This document shows positions 1 to 10,215 of a stretch of DNA of 64,000 nt, piece by piece (position 1 is the stretch's first letter; each line of letters starts with the position of its first letter). The notes under the pieces are model-generated. The model worked only from the letters and a program-made list of their open reading frames with translations. It was not told the DNA's origin and searched no databases. The position numbers and the translations under genes were made by a program. The stretch comes from Paracoccus sp. (in: a-proteobacteria) (GTDB lineage: Bacteria > Pseudomonadota > Alphaproteobacteria > Rhodobacterales > Rhodobacteraceae). The stretch covers positions 62,001 to 126,000 of the forward strand of contig NZ_JAUNTO010000005.1 in the NCBI RefSeq assembly GCF_030538655.1. Direction: 5' to 3'.

Positions 1-804
1 AAACTCGGCCACCAGTTCAAAGGCGGCGTCGGTGTCGTTGATGTTGTTATAGGACAGTTCCTTGCCCTGCCATTGCCGCGCGGTGGCGACGCCGGGGCGC
101 GGCTCGCCGGTGGTGTAGAAAGCCGCCGACTGGTGCGGGTTTTCGCCATAGCGCAGCCCCTGTGCCAGCGTCCCGGCAAAGGCGCGGCGGCGCGGGGTTT
201 CCTGGCCAATGGCACGGGCCATCCATGTGGACACCGCCGCGTCATAGGCGGCGGTCCGCGCATAAGCCGTCTGCGCCAGCCGCTGACGAAAGCCCATGCT
301 GATCCGGTCGTCATTGGCGTTCATTTCTTCCAGCAGGGCATCGTAATCCTGCACATCGACGATCACGCCAACATGGGCATGGTTCTTTGCCGCAGCCCGG
401 ATCATCGCCGGGCCGCCGATGTCGATGTTTTCCACGCAGGCCGCGTAATCGCCGCCCTTTGCCACGGTTTCCTCGAACGGGTAGAGGTTGACGATCAGCA
501 GGTCGATGGGCGCAATGCCATGCGCCTCCATCGCGGCAAGGTGTACGTCATTGTCGCGCAGCGCCAGCAGGCCGCCATGCACCGCCGGATGCAGCGTTTT
601 CACCCGCCCGTCCATCATCTCGGGGAAACCCGTCACATCGGCCACATCCACCACCGTCAGCCCGGCCTCGCGCAGCGATTTCGCGGTGCCGCCGGTGGAC
701 AGGATTTCGATCCCGCGCGCGGCCAGCTTGCGGGCGAATTCGATCAGGCCGGTTTTGTCGGAAACCGAGATAAGCGCGCGTTGGATGTGGATCAGGTCGG
801 ACAT
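1..804 (-). CDS. purH: Bifunctional AICAR formyltransferase/IMP cyclohydrolase PurH (3' part outside window)
   Basis: PurH catalyses the last two steps of de novo IMP synthesis in the cytoplasm. The minus-strand reading frame starts at an ATG at 804 ([19 protein letters not shown]) and stays open to the window edge, giving the first 268 residues. The N-terminal MGS-like cyclohydrolase domain is clear ([33 protein letters not shown]), and the beginning of the transformylase domain follows ([14 protein letters not shown]). The usual length is about 520-530 residues, so roughly half is missing only because the window begins here. It lies downstream of rsmB on the same strand with a 139-base gap, a common Rhodobacteraceae neighbourhood. 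Confidence 0.96.
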   Translation of the reverse strand, partial: MSDLIHIQRALISVSDKTGLIEFARKLAARGIEILSTGGTAKSLREAGLTVVDVADVTGFPEMMDGRVKTLHPAVHGGLLALRDNDVHLAAMEAHGIAPIDLLIVNLYPFEETVAKGGDYAACVENIDIGGPAMIRAAAKNHAHVGVIVDVQDYDALLEEMNANDDRISMGFRQRLAQTAYARTAAYDAAVSTWMARAIGQETPRRRAFAGTLAQGLRYGENPHQSAAFYTTGEPRPGVATARQWQGKELSYNNINDTDAAFELVAEF

Positions 805-943
805 GGCAGCCTCGGGCGGTTAAGGGTTGCCGGTCAGTTAGCCGAGCGGGGGGCCAAGGTCCAGCACTGCCCGCTGGTCAGTCGCAGCGACGTTGCCCCC
901 AAAGCTGCGTATTTGGGCAAACAGCGGGACGGCCTGAATACGC

Positions 944-2185
944 TCAGGCAGGTTTTCGCAGTCTTGCGATAAAGAACCCGTCCATACCGCCCTGATCCGG
1001 CCAGTAATCGGGGCGCAGGCGCAGGCCGGTTTTGGTCAGCCATGTCGGATCGGTGCCGGAGATCGCGGGCGTGTCGGCGGTCAGGCCGGGGTAGCGGGCC
1101 AGGGCGGCGGTGATCTGATCCTCGCCCTCGGCGGGCAGTAGCGAGCAGACGGCGTAGGTCAGACGACCGCCGGGCGGCAGCAGGCTCAGCGCGTGGTCGA
1201 TCAGGCGGGCTTGCAGCGCGGTCAGATCGGCGATGCCGCTGCCGTCGCGCAGGAAGGGCAGGTCGGGGTGGCGGCGGATGGTGCCGGTGGCGGAACAGGG
1301 CGCGTCCAGCAGGATGGCGTCGGGCGGGCTGTCGGGGCGGTAGTCCAGCGCGTCGGCTGTCACCAGCCGGGCCGTCAGACCGCAGCGGGTCAGGTTTTCC
1401 TGCACGCGCGCCATGCGGGGGGCCGAGATGTCCACCGCCGTCACCTCCGCCCCCGCAGCGGCCAGTTGCAGCGTCTTGCCGCCCGGCGCGGCGCAGAGGT
1501 CGAGGATCTTTTCGCTGGGGCGCGGGTCCAGCGCGCGCACGGCCAAGGCGGCGGCAGCGTCCTGCACCCACCAGGTGCCGTCCGCGTATCCGGGCAGGGC
1601 TGACACCTGCGACCCGGCGGGCAGGCGATATGATCCGGTCGGCAGAGCCTCGCCCGGCGCATCCGCCGTTTTCGGGGTCAGGTCCAGCGGCGCCCCGGCC
1701 TGATGGGCGGCCTCGATGGCGCGCGCGGTCTCATCGCCCCAAGCCGCCACCACCGGCGCGCGCAGCCAATCGGGCATTCGCTGCGGGGGCAGGGCGTCCC
1801 ACCCCTCTGCCTGCGCCGCCTTTCGCAGCACCGCATTGGCCATGCCCGCCGCCGCCCGCCCGCGCGGGCCAAGGCCGCGCACCAGCGCCACGGCGGCATT
1901 GACGACACCGTGCGGGGCTTCGCCCAACTCCAGCATTTCCACGACCGCCATGCGCAGGATTTCCCCGACATCGGGCCGGGGCCGCCGGTCCATCAGCGCG
2001 GCCAGCACCGCATCAGCCCGCCCCGCATGGCGCAGGGTTTCCGCCGCCAGCCGTCCGGCCCGCGCGCGGCCCGGCCCGTCCAGCCCGGCCAGCCGCCCGG
2101 CCTGATCGGACAGCGACACCCCCTCGCGCACACCACGCAGCAGCGACAGCGCGGCGTGCCGGACCGGATCGTGAACCTTTGCCAA
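944..2185 (-). CDS. rsmB: 16S rRNA m5C967 methyltransferase RsmB-like (RsmB/NOP family)
   Basis: This is a 413-residue SAM-dependent rRNA cytosine-C5 methyltransferase. The N-terminal third is a NusB-like RNA-binding domain (DPVRHAALSLLRGV). The C-terminal Rossmann domain carries the SAM loop LCAAPGGKTLQLA, the motif DAPCSATGTIRRHPD and the catalytic cysteine motif AVCSLLPAEGE. The two family cysteines (PCS and VCS) are both present. The reading frame begins with TTG at 2185, preceded by a good GAAGGAA ribosome site, and no closer ATG fits, so a TTG start is likely. It is divergent from the SDHAF4 gene, with about 58 bases between the starts. Confidence 0.93.
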   Translation of the reverse strand: MAKVHDPVRHAALSLLRGVREGVSLSDQAGRLAGLDGPGRARAGRLAAETLRHAGRADAVLAALMDRRPRPDVGEILRMAVVEMLELGEAPHGVVNAAVALVRGLGPRGRAAAGMANAVLRKAAQAEGWDALPPQRMPDWLRAPVVAAWGDETARAIEAAHQAGAPLDLTPKTADAPGEALPTGSYRLPAGSQVSALPGYADGTWWVQDAAAALAVRALDPRPSEKILDLCAAPGGKTLQLAAAGAEVTAVDISAPRMARVQENLTRCGLTARLVTADALDYRPDSPPDAILLDAPCSATGTIRRHPDLPFLRDGSGIADLTALQARLIDHALSLLPPGGRLTYAVCSLLPAEGEDQITAALARYPGLTADTPAISGTDPTWLTKTGLRLRPDYWPDQGGMDGFFIARLRKPA

Positions 2186-2243
2186 AACTGTTTCCTTCGC
2201 TTAACCTGACGCCATTCGTTAGGCCAAAATAGGGCGCAATGCC

Positions 2244-2420
2244 ATGACCGACCGCACAGACCTGCCCCCCGCCGCGCAGCGCGCGCTGGCCGAGGCCGAA
2301 GAACGCCGCAAGGCCGCCGCCGCGAAACAGCCCTTGCCCAAGGAATACGGCGGGCGTGACGGGCCGGAACCCGTGCGCTTTGGCGATTACGAAAAGAACG
2401 GCATCGCGGTGGATTTCTGA
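2244..2420 (+). CDS. Small DUF1674 protein, SDHAF4-type succinate dehydrogenase assembly factor
   Basis: This 58-residue protein ends in the DUF1674/SDHAF4 signature: EYGGRDGPEPVRFGDYEKNG followed by IAVDF. In the family this conserved tail helps maturation of the flavinylated SdhA subunit. The N-terminus is a short charged Ala/Arg-rich helix. It is encoded from the ATG at 2244, and its stop overlaps the ATG of the amidase gene (ATGA at 2417-2422 region), so the two are probably co-translated. Family assignment is firm; the role in succinate dehydrogenase assembly is taken from homologues. Confidence 0.9.
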   Translation: MTDRTDLPPAAQRALAEAEERRKAAAAKQPLPKEYGGRDGPEPVRFGDYEKNGIAVDF

Positions 2421-3745
2421 TGGATTGGCAGCGCGCATCGGCCACGGCGCAGGGCCGGGCAATCATGGCGGGCCTGCTGGACCCGGTTGACCTGACCGAA
2501 GCCTATCTGGATGCCGCGCGCCGTCATCCCTATGGTCGCCGCATCTATGCCAGGCTGACCCCGGAACGCGCCCGGTCCGAGGCGATTTCCGCCCATGATC
2601 GCGCCAAGGATGGCCTGCGCCGCAGCCTGCTGGATGGCGTGACCCTGTCGTGGAAGGATAACATCGACAGCGCCCGCACCCCGACCGAGGCCGGATCGCG
2701 CCTGCTGGAAGGGCGCACCCCCGATGCGGATGCGGCGGTGCTGGCGAATGCGACGGCGGCCGGGGCGATTTGCCTGGGCAAGACGCATATGACCGAACTG
2801 GCCTTTTCCGGGCTGGGGCTGAACCCGCGCACAGCGACGCCGCCGAACGCGCTGGACCCGGCCCTTGCGCCGGGGGGGTCGTCATCGGGCGCGGCGGTGT
2901 CGGTGGCGCTTGGGCTGGCGGCGGCGGCGATTGGCTCGGATACAGGTGGTTCCATCCGGGTGCCCGCGGCGTGGAACGGGCTGTGCGGGTTCAAGCCGAC
3001 GCATGGTGCGGTGCCGGATGTCGGCGTCGTGCCGCTGTGCCGCCGCTTTGACGTGACCGGACCCATCGCCCGCAATGTCGAGGATTGCGCCGAGTTGTTC
3101 GCTCTCATCACCGCCAGCCGCGCGCCCGATCTGCGCGGCGCGGTGCCATCGGGGCTGAATCTGCTGGTGCTGGAAGGGGCGCCCTTCGATCAGATCGAAC
3201 AAGGCCCCGCCACCGCCTTTGAAGCCGCCGTGGACCGGCTGGCGCAGTCCGGCGCGCGTATCAGCCGCGCCGCACCTGACATCATCCCTCGCATGCTGGA
3301 CCTGTCGCCAACGCTGTTCGCCCCCGAAGCCTATGCCCTCTGGCGCGACCAGATCGAGGCGGCGCCGGAACTGATGCACAAGCCGATCCTGGAACGGTTC
3401 CGGGGCGGCAAGGCGGTCTCGGCCCCCGATTATATCGCCGGATGGGAAACGCTGCACCGTTGCCGCACGGAATGGGCGGTCACGGTGGCTGGCTTTGATG
3501 CGGTGATCCTGCCCACCGTGCCGATCCTGCCGCCCGACGCCGAACGCTTGACCCGTGACGAAGATTATTTCGTCCACGCCAACCTGCTGACCCTGCGCAA
3601 CACCCGCATCGGCAACCTGCTGGGCCTGCCTGCCATCACCCTGCCCACGGCCAGCCCCGGTTGCGGCATCATGGCCATGGGCGGGGCGGGTGGCGATCTG
3701 GCGCTGCTGCGCACAGCCGCCGCGATGGAACAGGCACTGGCCTGA
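2420..3745 (+). CDS. Amidase-signature family hydrolase
   Basis: This 441-residue cytoplasmic amidase-signature enzyme hydrolyses a C-N amide bond; the substrate is unknown. The Ser-cisSer-Lys triad is visible with family spacing: Lys79 in SWKDNID, cis-Ser154 in PGGSSSGAAVS and nucleophile Ser178 in GSDTGGSIRVPAA (75 and 24 residues apart, as in FAAH). The GatA partners gatB and gatC are absent, and the protein is shorter than GatA, so it is more likely a stand-alone amidase than the Glu-tRNA amidotransferase subunit. The ATG at 2420 overlaps the preceding stop by one base. Confidence 0.9.
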   Translation: MDWQRASATAQGRAIMAGLLDPVDLTEAYLDAARRHPYGRRIYARLTPERARSEAISAHDRAKDGLRRSLLDGVTLSWKDNIDSARTPTEAGSRLLEGRTPDADAAVLANATAAGAICLGKTHMTELAFSGLGLNPRTATPPNALDPALAPGGSSSGAAVSVALGLAAAAIGSDTGGSIRVPAAWNGLCGFKPTHGAVPDVGVVPLCRRFDVTGPIARNVEDCAELFALITASRAPDLRGAVPSGLNLLVLEGAPFDQIEQGPATAFEAAVDRLAQSGARISRAAPDIIPRMLDLSPTLFAPEAYALWRDQIEAAPELMHKPILERFRGGKAVSAPDYIAGWETLHRCRTEWAVTVAGFDAVILPTVPILPPDAERLTRDEDYFVHANLLTLRNTRIGNLLGLPAITLPTASPGCGIMAMGGAGGDLALLRTAAAMEQALA

Positions 3746-3926
3746 CAGGCATCTTTGGTCTGCAAATATCCCACGGGATCGCCGGGCCGCCGCCACTGGT
3801 TCAAGGCGGCACGGCGATGGGGGTGTGAAACCCCCGGCCTTTGGGCGCGAGATTCCCTTTACCCGACAGTCACTTTGCCGTAATCTGACAGGAAAACGGG
3901 GCAAAAGACCCCAAAAGCGAGGCAGT
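3746..3926 (+). other. Intergenic spacer with hairpin
   Basis: The 181-base gap after the amidase gene contains a GGGGG-N7-CCCCC hairpin at 3819-3835. It probably marks the end of the amidase transcript, although no strong T-tract follows. The promoter of the aminotransferase gene probably lies in 3840-3920; no clear -35/-10 pair can be assigned. Confidence 0.4.
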
Positions 3927-5111
3927 ATGGCATTCCCCGAGCGGTTTTCGAACCTGCCGGAATACGCGTTTCCGCGTCTGCGGACGCTGTTGTCCGGTAT
4001 CAGTCCCGGCGGCGATCCGGTGGTTCTGACCATCGGCGAACCGCGCCATCCCATGCCCGATTTCGTCGGGCAGGTCATGGCCGACAGCCTGAATGGATTA
4101 GCCAAATACCCGCCCAACGAAGGCTCGCCCGATCTGCTGGCGGCGATTTCCGGCTGGCTGGACCGGCGCTATGGGCTTGCGGTGGAGCCGTCGCGGATCA
4201 TGGCGCTGAACGGCACGCGCGAGGGGCTGTTCAATGCCGCCATCGCGCTGTGCCCCGAACAGAAAAACGGGCAGACTCCGGCGATCCTGATCCCGAACCC
4301 GTTCTATCAGGTCTATGCCGTGGCTGCTGCCACCGTTGGGGCTGAGCCGGTTTTTGTGCCCGCTACCGCTGCCACCGGCCACCTGCCCGATTATGCTGCG
4401 TTGCCCGTTGATCTGCTGGATCGCGTCGCGTTGGCTTATCTGTGCTCGCCCGCCAATCCGCAGGGCGCGGTCGCGGATGAAGCTTATCTGGAAACTCTGA
4501 TCGAACTGGCCGAGAAACACGATTTCACCATCCTCGCCGATGAATGCTATTCCGAAATCTGGCGCGACACGCCGCCGCCCGGCGCGCTGGCGGTGGCGAC
4601 GCGGATGGGGCTGGCGGACCGGGTGGTGATGTTCAACTCGCTGTCGAAACGCTCGAACCTGCCGGGGTTGCGGTCGGGCTTTGCCGCCGGAGGCAAAGCG
4701 CAGATCGCCCGGATGCGCCAGCTTCGCGCTTATGCCGGTGCGCCGCTGTCGCTGCCCGCGCAAGCCGTCAGCGCCGCTGCATGGAGTGACGAGGCGCATG
4801 TCAATACCAGCCGCGCGATGTATCAGGCAAAATACGCCATCGCCGACAGGATTTTCGGTAACATCCCTGGCTATCTGCCGCCTGAGGGCGGGTTTTTCCT
4901 GTGGCTGCCGGTTGATGATGGGGAAACCGCCGCGAAAACCCTGTGGGAACAGGCCGGTATTCAGGTGCTGCCCGGCGCCTATCTGTCGCGCGATGTGGGT
5001 GGCGACAATCCGGGCAAGGGATTTATCCGCGTGGCGCTGGTCGCTGATGCGGAACAGACAGACGCTGCGCTGACTCGTCTTCGCGCGGTGCTTTACGACG
5101 GAAGGGGTTAA
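3927..5111 (+). CDS. Class I/II PLP-dependent aminotransferase, DapC-like
   Basis: This 394-residue fold-type I aminotransferase has an N-terminal substrate loop ([12 protein letters not shown]), the central LCSPANPQG motif (Asn contacts PLP), [10 protein letters not shown] (Asp contacts the pyridine nitrogen) and the PLP lysine in [16 protein letters not shown]. These resemble succinyldiaminopimelate aminotransferases (DapC), so a role in lysine/peptidoglycan precursor synthesis is likely but not proven. The ATG at 3927 begins the conserved region ([15 protein letters not shown]) and follows an AGCGAGG-like ribosome site; a longer upstream frame is open but not family-like. It lies two bases upstream of ftsK, so the two genes form one unit. 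Confidence 0.85.
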   Translation: MAFPERFSNLPEYAFPRLRTLLSGISPGGDPVVLTIGEPRHPMPDFVGQVMADSLNGLAKYPPNEGSPDLLAAISGWLDRRYGLAVEPSRIMALNGTREGLFNAAIALCPEQKNGQTPAILIPNPFYQVYAVAAATVGAEPVFVPATAATGHLPDYAALPVDLLDRVALAYLCSPANPQGAVADEAYLETLIELAEKHDFTILADECYSEIWRDTPPPGALAVATRMGLADRVVMFNSLSKRSNLPGLRSGFAAGGKAQIARMRQLRAYAGAPLSLPAQAVSAAAWSDEAHVNTSRAMYQAKYAIADRIFGNIPGYLPPEGGFFLWLPVDDGETAAKTLWEQAGIQVLPGAYLSRDVGGDNPGKGFIRVALVADAEQTDAALTRLRAVLYDGRG

Positions 5112-5113
5112 CC

Positions 5114-7750
5114 ATGGCAAGCTGGCAGGCCAAGGGCCGCGATCCGCTGTTCGATCAGACCACGCAGGCGGCACTGGAACGCCGGGGCAAGGAATTGCTG
5201 GGCGCGGGGCTGATCGTGCTGGGCGTGATGATTGCGCTGATGTTGGCAAGCTGGTCGGCGGATGATCCCAGCTTTTTGTCGGCCACCGATGCGGCGGCGC
5301 AGAACTGGCTGGGCACCATCGGGGCCTATATCGCCTCGCCGCTGATGATGATCGCGGGCTATGGCGCGTGGCTGCTGGTTGTGGGGGCCGTGGTCTGGGG
5401 GCTGCGGCTGATCCTGCATCGGGGCGAAGAACGGATCATGCGCGGCATTTTCCTGCCCATCGCGGTGGCGCTGTGGTCGGTTTATGCCACCTCGCTGGTG
5501 CCGCCGGCGGACTGGGTGCAGAACTATGGCCTTGGCGGGCATTTTGGCGATATGGTGATGGCCGCCCTGCTGAACCTGCTGCCGTTTTCGCCCTATGCCG
5601 GAATCAAGATCGCCGCCCTGCTGGTGGCGGTCGGGGCGACGGGCTTTACCGCCTTTGTGCTGGGCTTTGATGCGGTAGAGCTGCGGGCGCTGTGGCGACG
5701 CTTTGTCATCGGTCTGCTGACCGCCTATGATGGTGCGATGCGGCTGGCCGGACGCGGGGCCGTGGCCTCGGTCGCGATGGCGGAACGGTTGCGCGAACGC
5801 CGCGCGGCGCGGGCTGCTGCCGTTGCCGATCACGCACCTGCGGCAGTGGCGGCGCCGGGGATTTTCGCCCGCCGCAAGCCGCAGCCGCTGGACGAGACGG
5901 ACGACCTGACCGCCGACGATCTGCCCGAACCCGAACTGATCGACCGTCAGGCCGACTGGGACGGCGATGCCCCCTCGCAGGATGAGGTCAGTCATCGCAT
6001 TTCCGATGCAATCCGCAGCCGGTCCGGTGCCGGGTCGGTGCTGGCCGCCGTGGCCGCGCGCCTGTCGCGCGATGGCGGTACCCGATCCGCGCAGCCTGAT
6101 GATGCGCCCGTTGAACCGGCCGAACCCGCGCCCTTTGGTGCCGGAACCGCGCGCACCGTGGTGCCGCCTGCGCGCAAGGCTACCCCTTCGAAACAGGCGC
6201 AGGCCGAGGCGCAGCCGCAACTGCGCTTTGCCGAGGAAAACAGCAGCTACGAACGCCCGCCGCTGGCCCTGCTTACCGATGCCCGTCCCGGCGACCGTCA
6301 TCAGATGTCGCAAGAGGCGCTGATGGAAAACGCCCGGATGCTGGAAGCGGTGCTGGACGATTACGGCGTCAAGGGCCAAATCACCGAGGTGCGCCCCGGC
6401 CCCGTGGTGACGCTGTATGAACTGGAACCCGCGCCGGGGCTGAAGGCCAGCCGCGTCATCGGCCTGTCGGATGATATCGCGCGGTCCATGTCGGCGCTGT
6501 CGGCGCGGGTCAGCACCGTGCCGGGCCGCACCGTCATCGGCATCGAACTGCCGAACGCCCGCCGCGAAAAGGTGGTTTTGCGCGAAATCCTGTCGGCGCG
6601 CAGCTTTGGCGATGGCACACACCCGCTGCCGCTTGCGCTTGGCAAAGACATTGGCGGCGATCCGGTGGTGGCGAACCTTGCGAAAATGCCGCACCTGCTG
6701 ATCGCCGGGACCACGGGTTCGGGGAAATCGGTGGCGATCAATACCATGATTTTGTCGCTGCTGTATAAGCTGACGCCGGATGAGTGCCGCATGATCATGA
6801 TCGACCCCAAGATGCTGGAACTGTCGGTCTATGACGGCATCCCGCATCTGCTGTCCCCGGTCGTGACCGATCCGAAAAAGGCCGTCGTGGCGCTGAAATG
6901 GGTCGTGTCGGAAATGGAGGAACGTTACCGCAAGATGTCCAAGATGGGCGTGCGCAACATCGAGGGCTATAACGGCCGCGTCCGCGAGGCGCTGGCCAAG
7001 GACGAGATGTTCCGCCGCACCGTTCAGACCGGCTTTGACGAGGACACGGGCGAGCCGGTGTTCGAAACCGAGGAATTCCTGCCCGAGACCTTCCCCTATA
7101 TCGTCGTCATCGTCGATGAAATGGCCGACCTGATGATGGTCGCGGGCAAGGAAATCGAAGCCTGCATTCAGCGGTTGGCGCAGATGGCGCGGGCATCCGG
7201 CATCCACCTGATTATGGCCACCCAGCGTCCGTCCGTTGACGTTATCACCGGCACGATCAAGGCGAACTTCCCCACCCGGATCAGCTTTCAGGTGACGTCG
7301 AAAATCGACTCGCGCACGATTTTGGGCGAACAGGGGGCCGAACAACTGCTGGGGCAGGGCGACATGCTGTATATGGGCAATGGCGCCCGCATCGCCCGTA
7401 TTCACGGTCCCTTCGTCAGCGACGAAGAGGTGGAAGAAGTCGTCAACCACCTGAAATCCTTTGGCCCGCCCAGCTATCAGTCGGGTGTTCTGGAAGGCCC
7501 CGAGGATGACCGCGCCGATCAGATCGACGCTGTTCTGGGCTTGGGCACCGACAATTCCGACGAGGCGCTTTACGATCAGGCGGTGATGATCGTTGCCCGC
7601 GACCGCAAATGCTCGACCAGCTATCTGCAACGCAAACTGTCCATCGGCTATCAAAAGGCGGCGCGTCTGGTTGACCAGCTGGAAGAGCAGGGCGTCGTGT
7701 CCGCCAGCAACCACGTCGGCAAGCGCGAGGTTCTGGTGCCCGAGGTATGA
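5114..7750 (+). CDS. ftsK: DNA translocase FtsK
   Basis: This 878-residue septal DNA pump drives chromosome dimer resolution and terminus segregation. The N-terminal ~190 residues form four membrane segments ([16 protein letters not shown] and others). A Pro/Ala-rich linker follows at about 200-400, then the RecA-like motor with Walker [10 protein letters not shown] near residue 532, Walker [16 protein letters not shown] near 662-675 and the [12 protein letters not shown] motif. The C-terminal gamma winged-helix domain is intact ([23 protein letters not shown]). It starts at an ATG just after the aminotransferase stop, with ribosome site GAAGGGG. Length and domain order are normal. Confidence 0.97.
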   Translation: MASWQAKGRDPLFDQTTQAALERRGKELLGAGLIVLGVMIALMLASWSADDPSFLSATDAAAQNWLGTIGAYIASPLMMIAGYGAWLLVVGAVVWGLRLILHRGEERIMRGIFLPIAVALWSVYATSLVPPADWVQNYGLGGHFGDMVMAALLNLLPFSPYAGIKIAALLVAVGATGFTAFVLGFDAVELRALWRRFVIGLLTAYDGAMRLAGRGAVASVAMAERLRERRAARAAAVADHAPAAVAAPGIFARRKPQPLDETDDLTADDLPEPELIDRQADWDGDAPSQDEVSHRISDAIRSRSGAGSVLAAVAARLSRDGGTRSAQPDDAPVEPAEPAPFGAGTARTVVPPARKATPSKQAQAEAQPQLRFAEENSSYERPPLALLTDARPGDRHQMSQEALMENARMLEAVLDDYGVKGQITEVRPGPVVTLYELEPAPGLKASRVIGLSDDIARSMSALSARVSTVPGRTVIGIELPNARREKVVLREILSARSFGDGTHPLPLALGKDIGGDPVVANLAKMPHLLIAGTTGSGKSVAINTMILSLLYKLTPDECRMIMIDPKMLELSVYDGIPHLLSPVVTDPKKAVVALKWVVSEMEERYRKMSKMGVRNIEGYNGRVREALAKDEMFRRTVQTGFDEDTGEPVFETEEFLPETFPYIVVIVDEMADLMMVAGKEIEACIQRLAQMARASGIHLIMATQRPSVDVITGTIKANFPTRISFQVTSKIDSRTILGEQGAEQLLGQGDMLYMGNGARIARIHGPFVSDEEVEEVVNHLKSFGPPSYQSGVLEGPEDDRADQIDAVLGLGTDNSDEALYDQAVMIVARDRKCSTSYLQRKLSIGYQKAARLVDQLEEQGVVSASNHVGKREVLVPEV

Positions 7751-7815
7751 CGGTTTTCACGATTTGTTAACCCCACGCTGCTATGGAGAAATTCATGGCA
7801 GCGGGGGAAAGACAG

Positions 7816-9441
7816 ATGAGACCGCAGACGATTCCGCATCAGTTGAACGCGGCGAACCTGATTTCGAATATTGAACAGGGGCTGTATTGCCTGCCGCATT
7901 TTCAGCGTGATTACGTCTGGCAGGTGCCAGCTGCCGCGGCCTTGGTGGACAGTATCCTGCGCGGCTATCCCATCGGATCGCTGATCCTGTGGCACACCAG
8001 GGAAGAATTGCGTGACATTCGTAATCTGGGCAATATCGACCTGCCGCGCCCTGCGCCGGGAACCGACCGGAATTATGTTCTGGACGGACAGCAGCGGCTG
8101 ACCAGCCTGTTTGCCGCGCTGAAAGGGCTGACCGTCACCTTGGCTGATGGCAGAACACACGACTTTTCGGACATCTGGGTCGATCTGGCCCATGATGACG
8201 ACGGCGACATCTGCGCTGTTGACATCAGTAACCGCGATGCAGAGCGGTGCATCCGGTTAAAGGATTTGTATGCCGGTGATGTGATCGAGGTGGCTGAAAG
8301 GCTGCCACGGGATGTTCGTAAAACCTTCGGTCAATACCGCGAGGCATTAGCTTCTTATCTGGTGCCCTATGTTCAGTTGCTGAATGCGCCGGTGTCGGCT
8401 GCGACCGATGTGTTCACCCGTGTGAACGTTGGTGGAAAACCGTTGACCGTGTTTGAAGTCATGGTGGCCAAGACCTATGATCCTGAACGTGATTTCGATC
8501 TGGGTGAGAAATGGTCGGACCTGATCGGCCGATTTTCTCAGGTTGATTTTGATACCGTCGATCCGGTCAGCGTGCTGCATCTGGCCGCAGCGATTTTGGT
8601 GCAGGATGTCCGCAAGACGCGCATCCTGAATCTGTCGAAACGCGATTTCATCGACATCTGGTCTGCGGTTGAGGCATCGCTGAAATCAGCGGTTGATTTT
8701 GTCCGGCAGCAGGGCGGAATGCGGTTGTCGCGGCTGATGCCTTACACCTCGCTTCTGGTGCCGCTGGCGTATTTCTTTCATCTGAAAAACAACAAACCAG
8801 CATCTGCGGACGAAGCAGAGCAATTGATCGCATATCTTTACGGCGCGGGCTGGGCAGGGCGGTTTACCGGCCCGCTGGAAACTGTTCTGAATCAGGATTG
8901 CACTGCGATGAAGCGGCTGGTCGAATCCGGGCGTCTGAAGGTGGATTTCGAGGTTCGGATCAACGCAGATGATCTGATTGATGCGGAGTTTCGGGCAGGC
9001 AGTGCCTTTTCCAAGACGATTATGGCGGTTCTGGCGCGGCAAAATCCGCGTGCGTTCGACAACCACAACCATCAGGTTGATCTGGATAACAGCACGATGC
9101 AAGCTGCCAACAGCAAGAACTTCCATCACTTCTTCCCCAAGGCATTCCTGAAAAACAATGGTGTGCCGCCGGGGATCAGCGAAAACAGCGTGGTCAATAT
9201 CACCTTGGTCGATGCCTGGCTGAACAAGGCAAAGATCAAGGCGCGGGCGCCGTCTGATTATATGGCGGAATTTCGTTCGGCATCGCGGTTCCTGCAATCG
9301 GCCGCGACGCATTTCATCGACGCGGGGCCGGATTCTCCGATCTGGCGCGATGACTATGCCGCGTTTCTGGCGGATCGTGCGGCCCGGATCGCACAAGAGC
9401 TTGAGCGGTTGACCGCCCCTCTGACCGCTGTGCGGGACTGA
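7816..9441 (+). CDS. DUF262 / C-terminal HNH-like protein, GmrSD-type (possible defence nuclease)
   Basis: This is a ~541-residue cytoplasmic protein. The N-terminal DUF262 domain shows the two family motifs, PHFQRDYVW (about 27-35) and LDGQQRLTSLFA (about 89-100), a ParB/Srx-like nucleotide-processing fold. The C-terminus has FHHFFPKAF (about 436-444) and a downstream ENSVVNITLVDAWLNKAK, matching a DUF1524-type His-Asn nuclease motif. Family members include GmrS/GmrD type IV restriction enzymes and SspE-like defence proteins. The ATG at 7816 follows GGGGGAAAG, a better ribosome site than at in-frame ATGs 7783 or 7795. Codon choice looks more AT-rich than in ftsK, suggesting acquisition. No methylase or partner lies nearby, so a restriction role is inferred. 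Confidence 0.75.
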   Translation: MRPQTIPHQLNAANLISNIEQGLYCLPHFQRDYVWQVPAAAALVDSILRGYPIGSLILWHTREELRDIRNLGNIDLPRPAPGTDRNYVLDGQQRLTSLFAALKGLTVTLADGRTHDFSDIWVDLAHDDDGDICAVDISNRDAERCIRLKDLYAGDVIEVAERLPRDVRKTFGQYREALASYLVPYVQLLNAPVSAATDVFTRVNVGGKPLTVFEVMVAKTYDPERDFDLGEKWSDLIGRFSQVDFDTVDPVSVLHLAAAILVQDVRKTRILNLSKRDFIDIWSAVEASLKSAVDFVRQQGGMRLSRLMPYTSLLVPLAYFFHLKNNKPASADEAEQLIAYLYGAGWAGRFTGPLETVLNQDCTAMKRLVESGRLKVDFEVRINADDLIDAEFRAGSAFSKTIMAVLARQNPRAFDNHNHQVDLDNSTMQAANSKNFHHFFPKAFLKNNGVPPGISENSVVNITLVDAWLNKAKIKARAPSDYMAEFRSASRFLQSAATHFIDAGPDSPIWRDDYAAFLADRAARIAQELERLTAPLTAVRD

Positions 9442-9482
9442 GGGCCTTTCCATGCGGCGCGGGATCGGGCATCACCGCCCCC

Positions 9483-10160
9483 ATGACGACCTTTTATCTG
9501 CACCCTCTGAACGCGCGCCATGCGCTGACGCCGGTTCTGTCCGAGATCAGGGCGGGGGCGCGTCATGCGGTGGCGATGGCGTCGGAACTGACCGAAGTGC
9601 CAGATTTTGATCTGGTGGTGCGGGCAGAACCGGGGGGCGGGATCACCGATTGGGGTGTGTCGGGTTATGCCCCTGCGCCGGGATTGGTCGAAATCGTGCT
9701 GGACCCGGCGCGATATGATGCACAGGCGCTGATCCGCACCCTGCTGCACGAGATGCACCACATCATCCGCTGGGCCGGGCCGGGCTATGGCCGGTCTTTG
9801 GGTGAAACACTGGTCAGCGAGGGGTTGGCGGGGCATTTCGTCGTGCAGGTGCTGGGCGGCCAGCCTGATCCCTGGGATCGCACTGCGCCCTCGTCCGGGC
9901 TGGCGCGGCGGGCGCAGAACGAATGGTCGCGGCTGGATTTCAGCTATGCCGAGTGGTTTCAGGGCAAGGGCGGGCTGCGCAAATGGGCCGGCTATGGGCT
10001 GGGGCACCGGCTGATCGCCGAATATCTGACGCAGGCCCCTGACCAGACCGCTGCTTTGCTGGCGCAGACCGGGGCCGAGACGTTCCGCGCTGCCATGCGT
10101 CGGCTGGTCACAGCCGAGGGCGCGGCCCCTGACGACGCCCCCGATCACGCCCAAGGTTGA
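9483..10160 (+). CDS. DUF2268-type putative zinc metalloprotease
   Basis: This 225-residue protein has the zincin signature LLHEMHHIIRW, with HExxH at 89-93 and a downstream Glu at 113 in SEGLAGHF as a likely third zinc ligand. This arrangement is typical of DUF2268 (YjaZ-like predicted Zn-dependent proteases). No signal peptide is seen, so a cytoplasmic protease is predicted; the substrate is unknown. It stands alone, 41 bases after the DUF262 gene and 55 bases before the glycosyltransferase. The family call is good; proteolytic activity is inferred from the motif. Confidence 0.8.
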   Translation: MTTFYLHPLNARHALTPVLSEIRAGARHAVAMASELTEVPDFDLVVRAEPGGGITDWGVSGYAPAPGLVEIVLDPARYDAQALIRTLLHEMHHIIRWAGPGYGRSLGETLVSEGLAGHFVVQVLGGQPDPWDRTAPSSGLARRAQNEWSRLDFSYAEWFQGKGGLRKWAGYGLGHRLIAEYLTQAPDQTAALLAQTGAETFRAAMRRLVTAEGAAPDDAPDHAQG

Positions 10161-10215
10161 GCGGCGCGCGCCGATGCAGTAAAAGCGCGGCGTTGTGTCC
10201 AAGGGTTCATGTGTC

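Noticed and set aside
5108..7714. An 868-codon open frame antisense to ftsK
   Set aside because: It is the shadow of GC-rich FtsK codons; it is rich in His, Arg and Gln, has no known domain, and ftsK on the other strand has all family motifs.
7783..7815. Upstream ATG starts for the DUF262 gene
   Set aside because: ATG 7783 has no ribosome site and 7795 only a weak one, whereas ATG 7816 follows GGGGGAAAG and begins at the conserved region.
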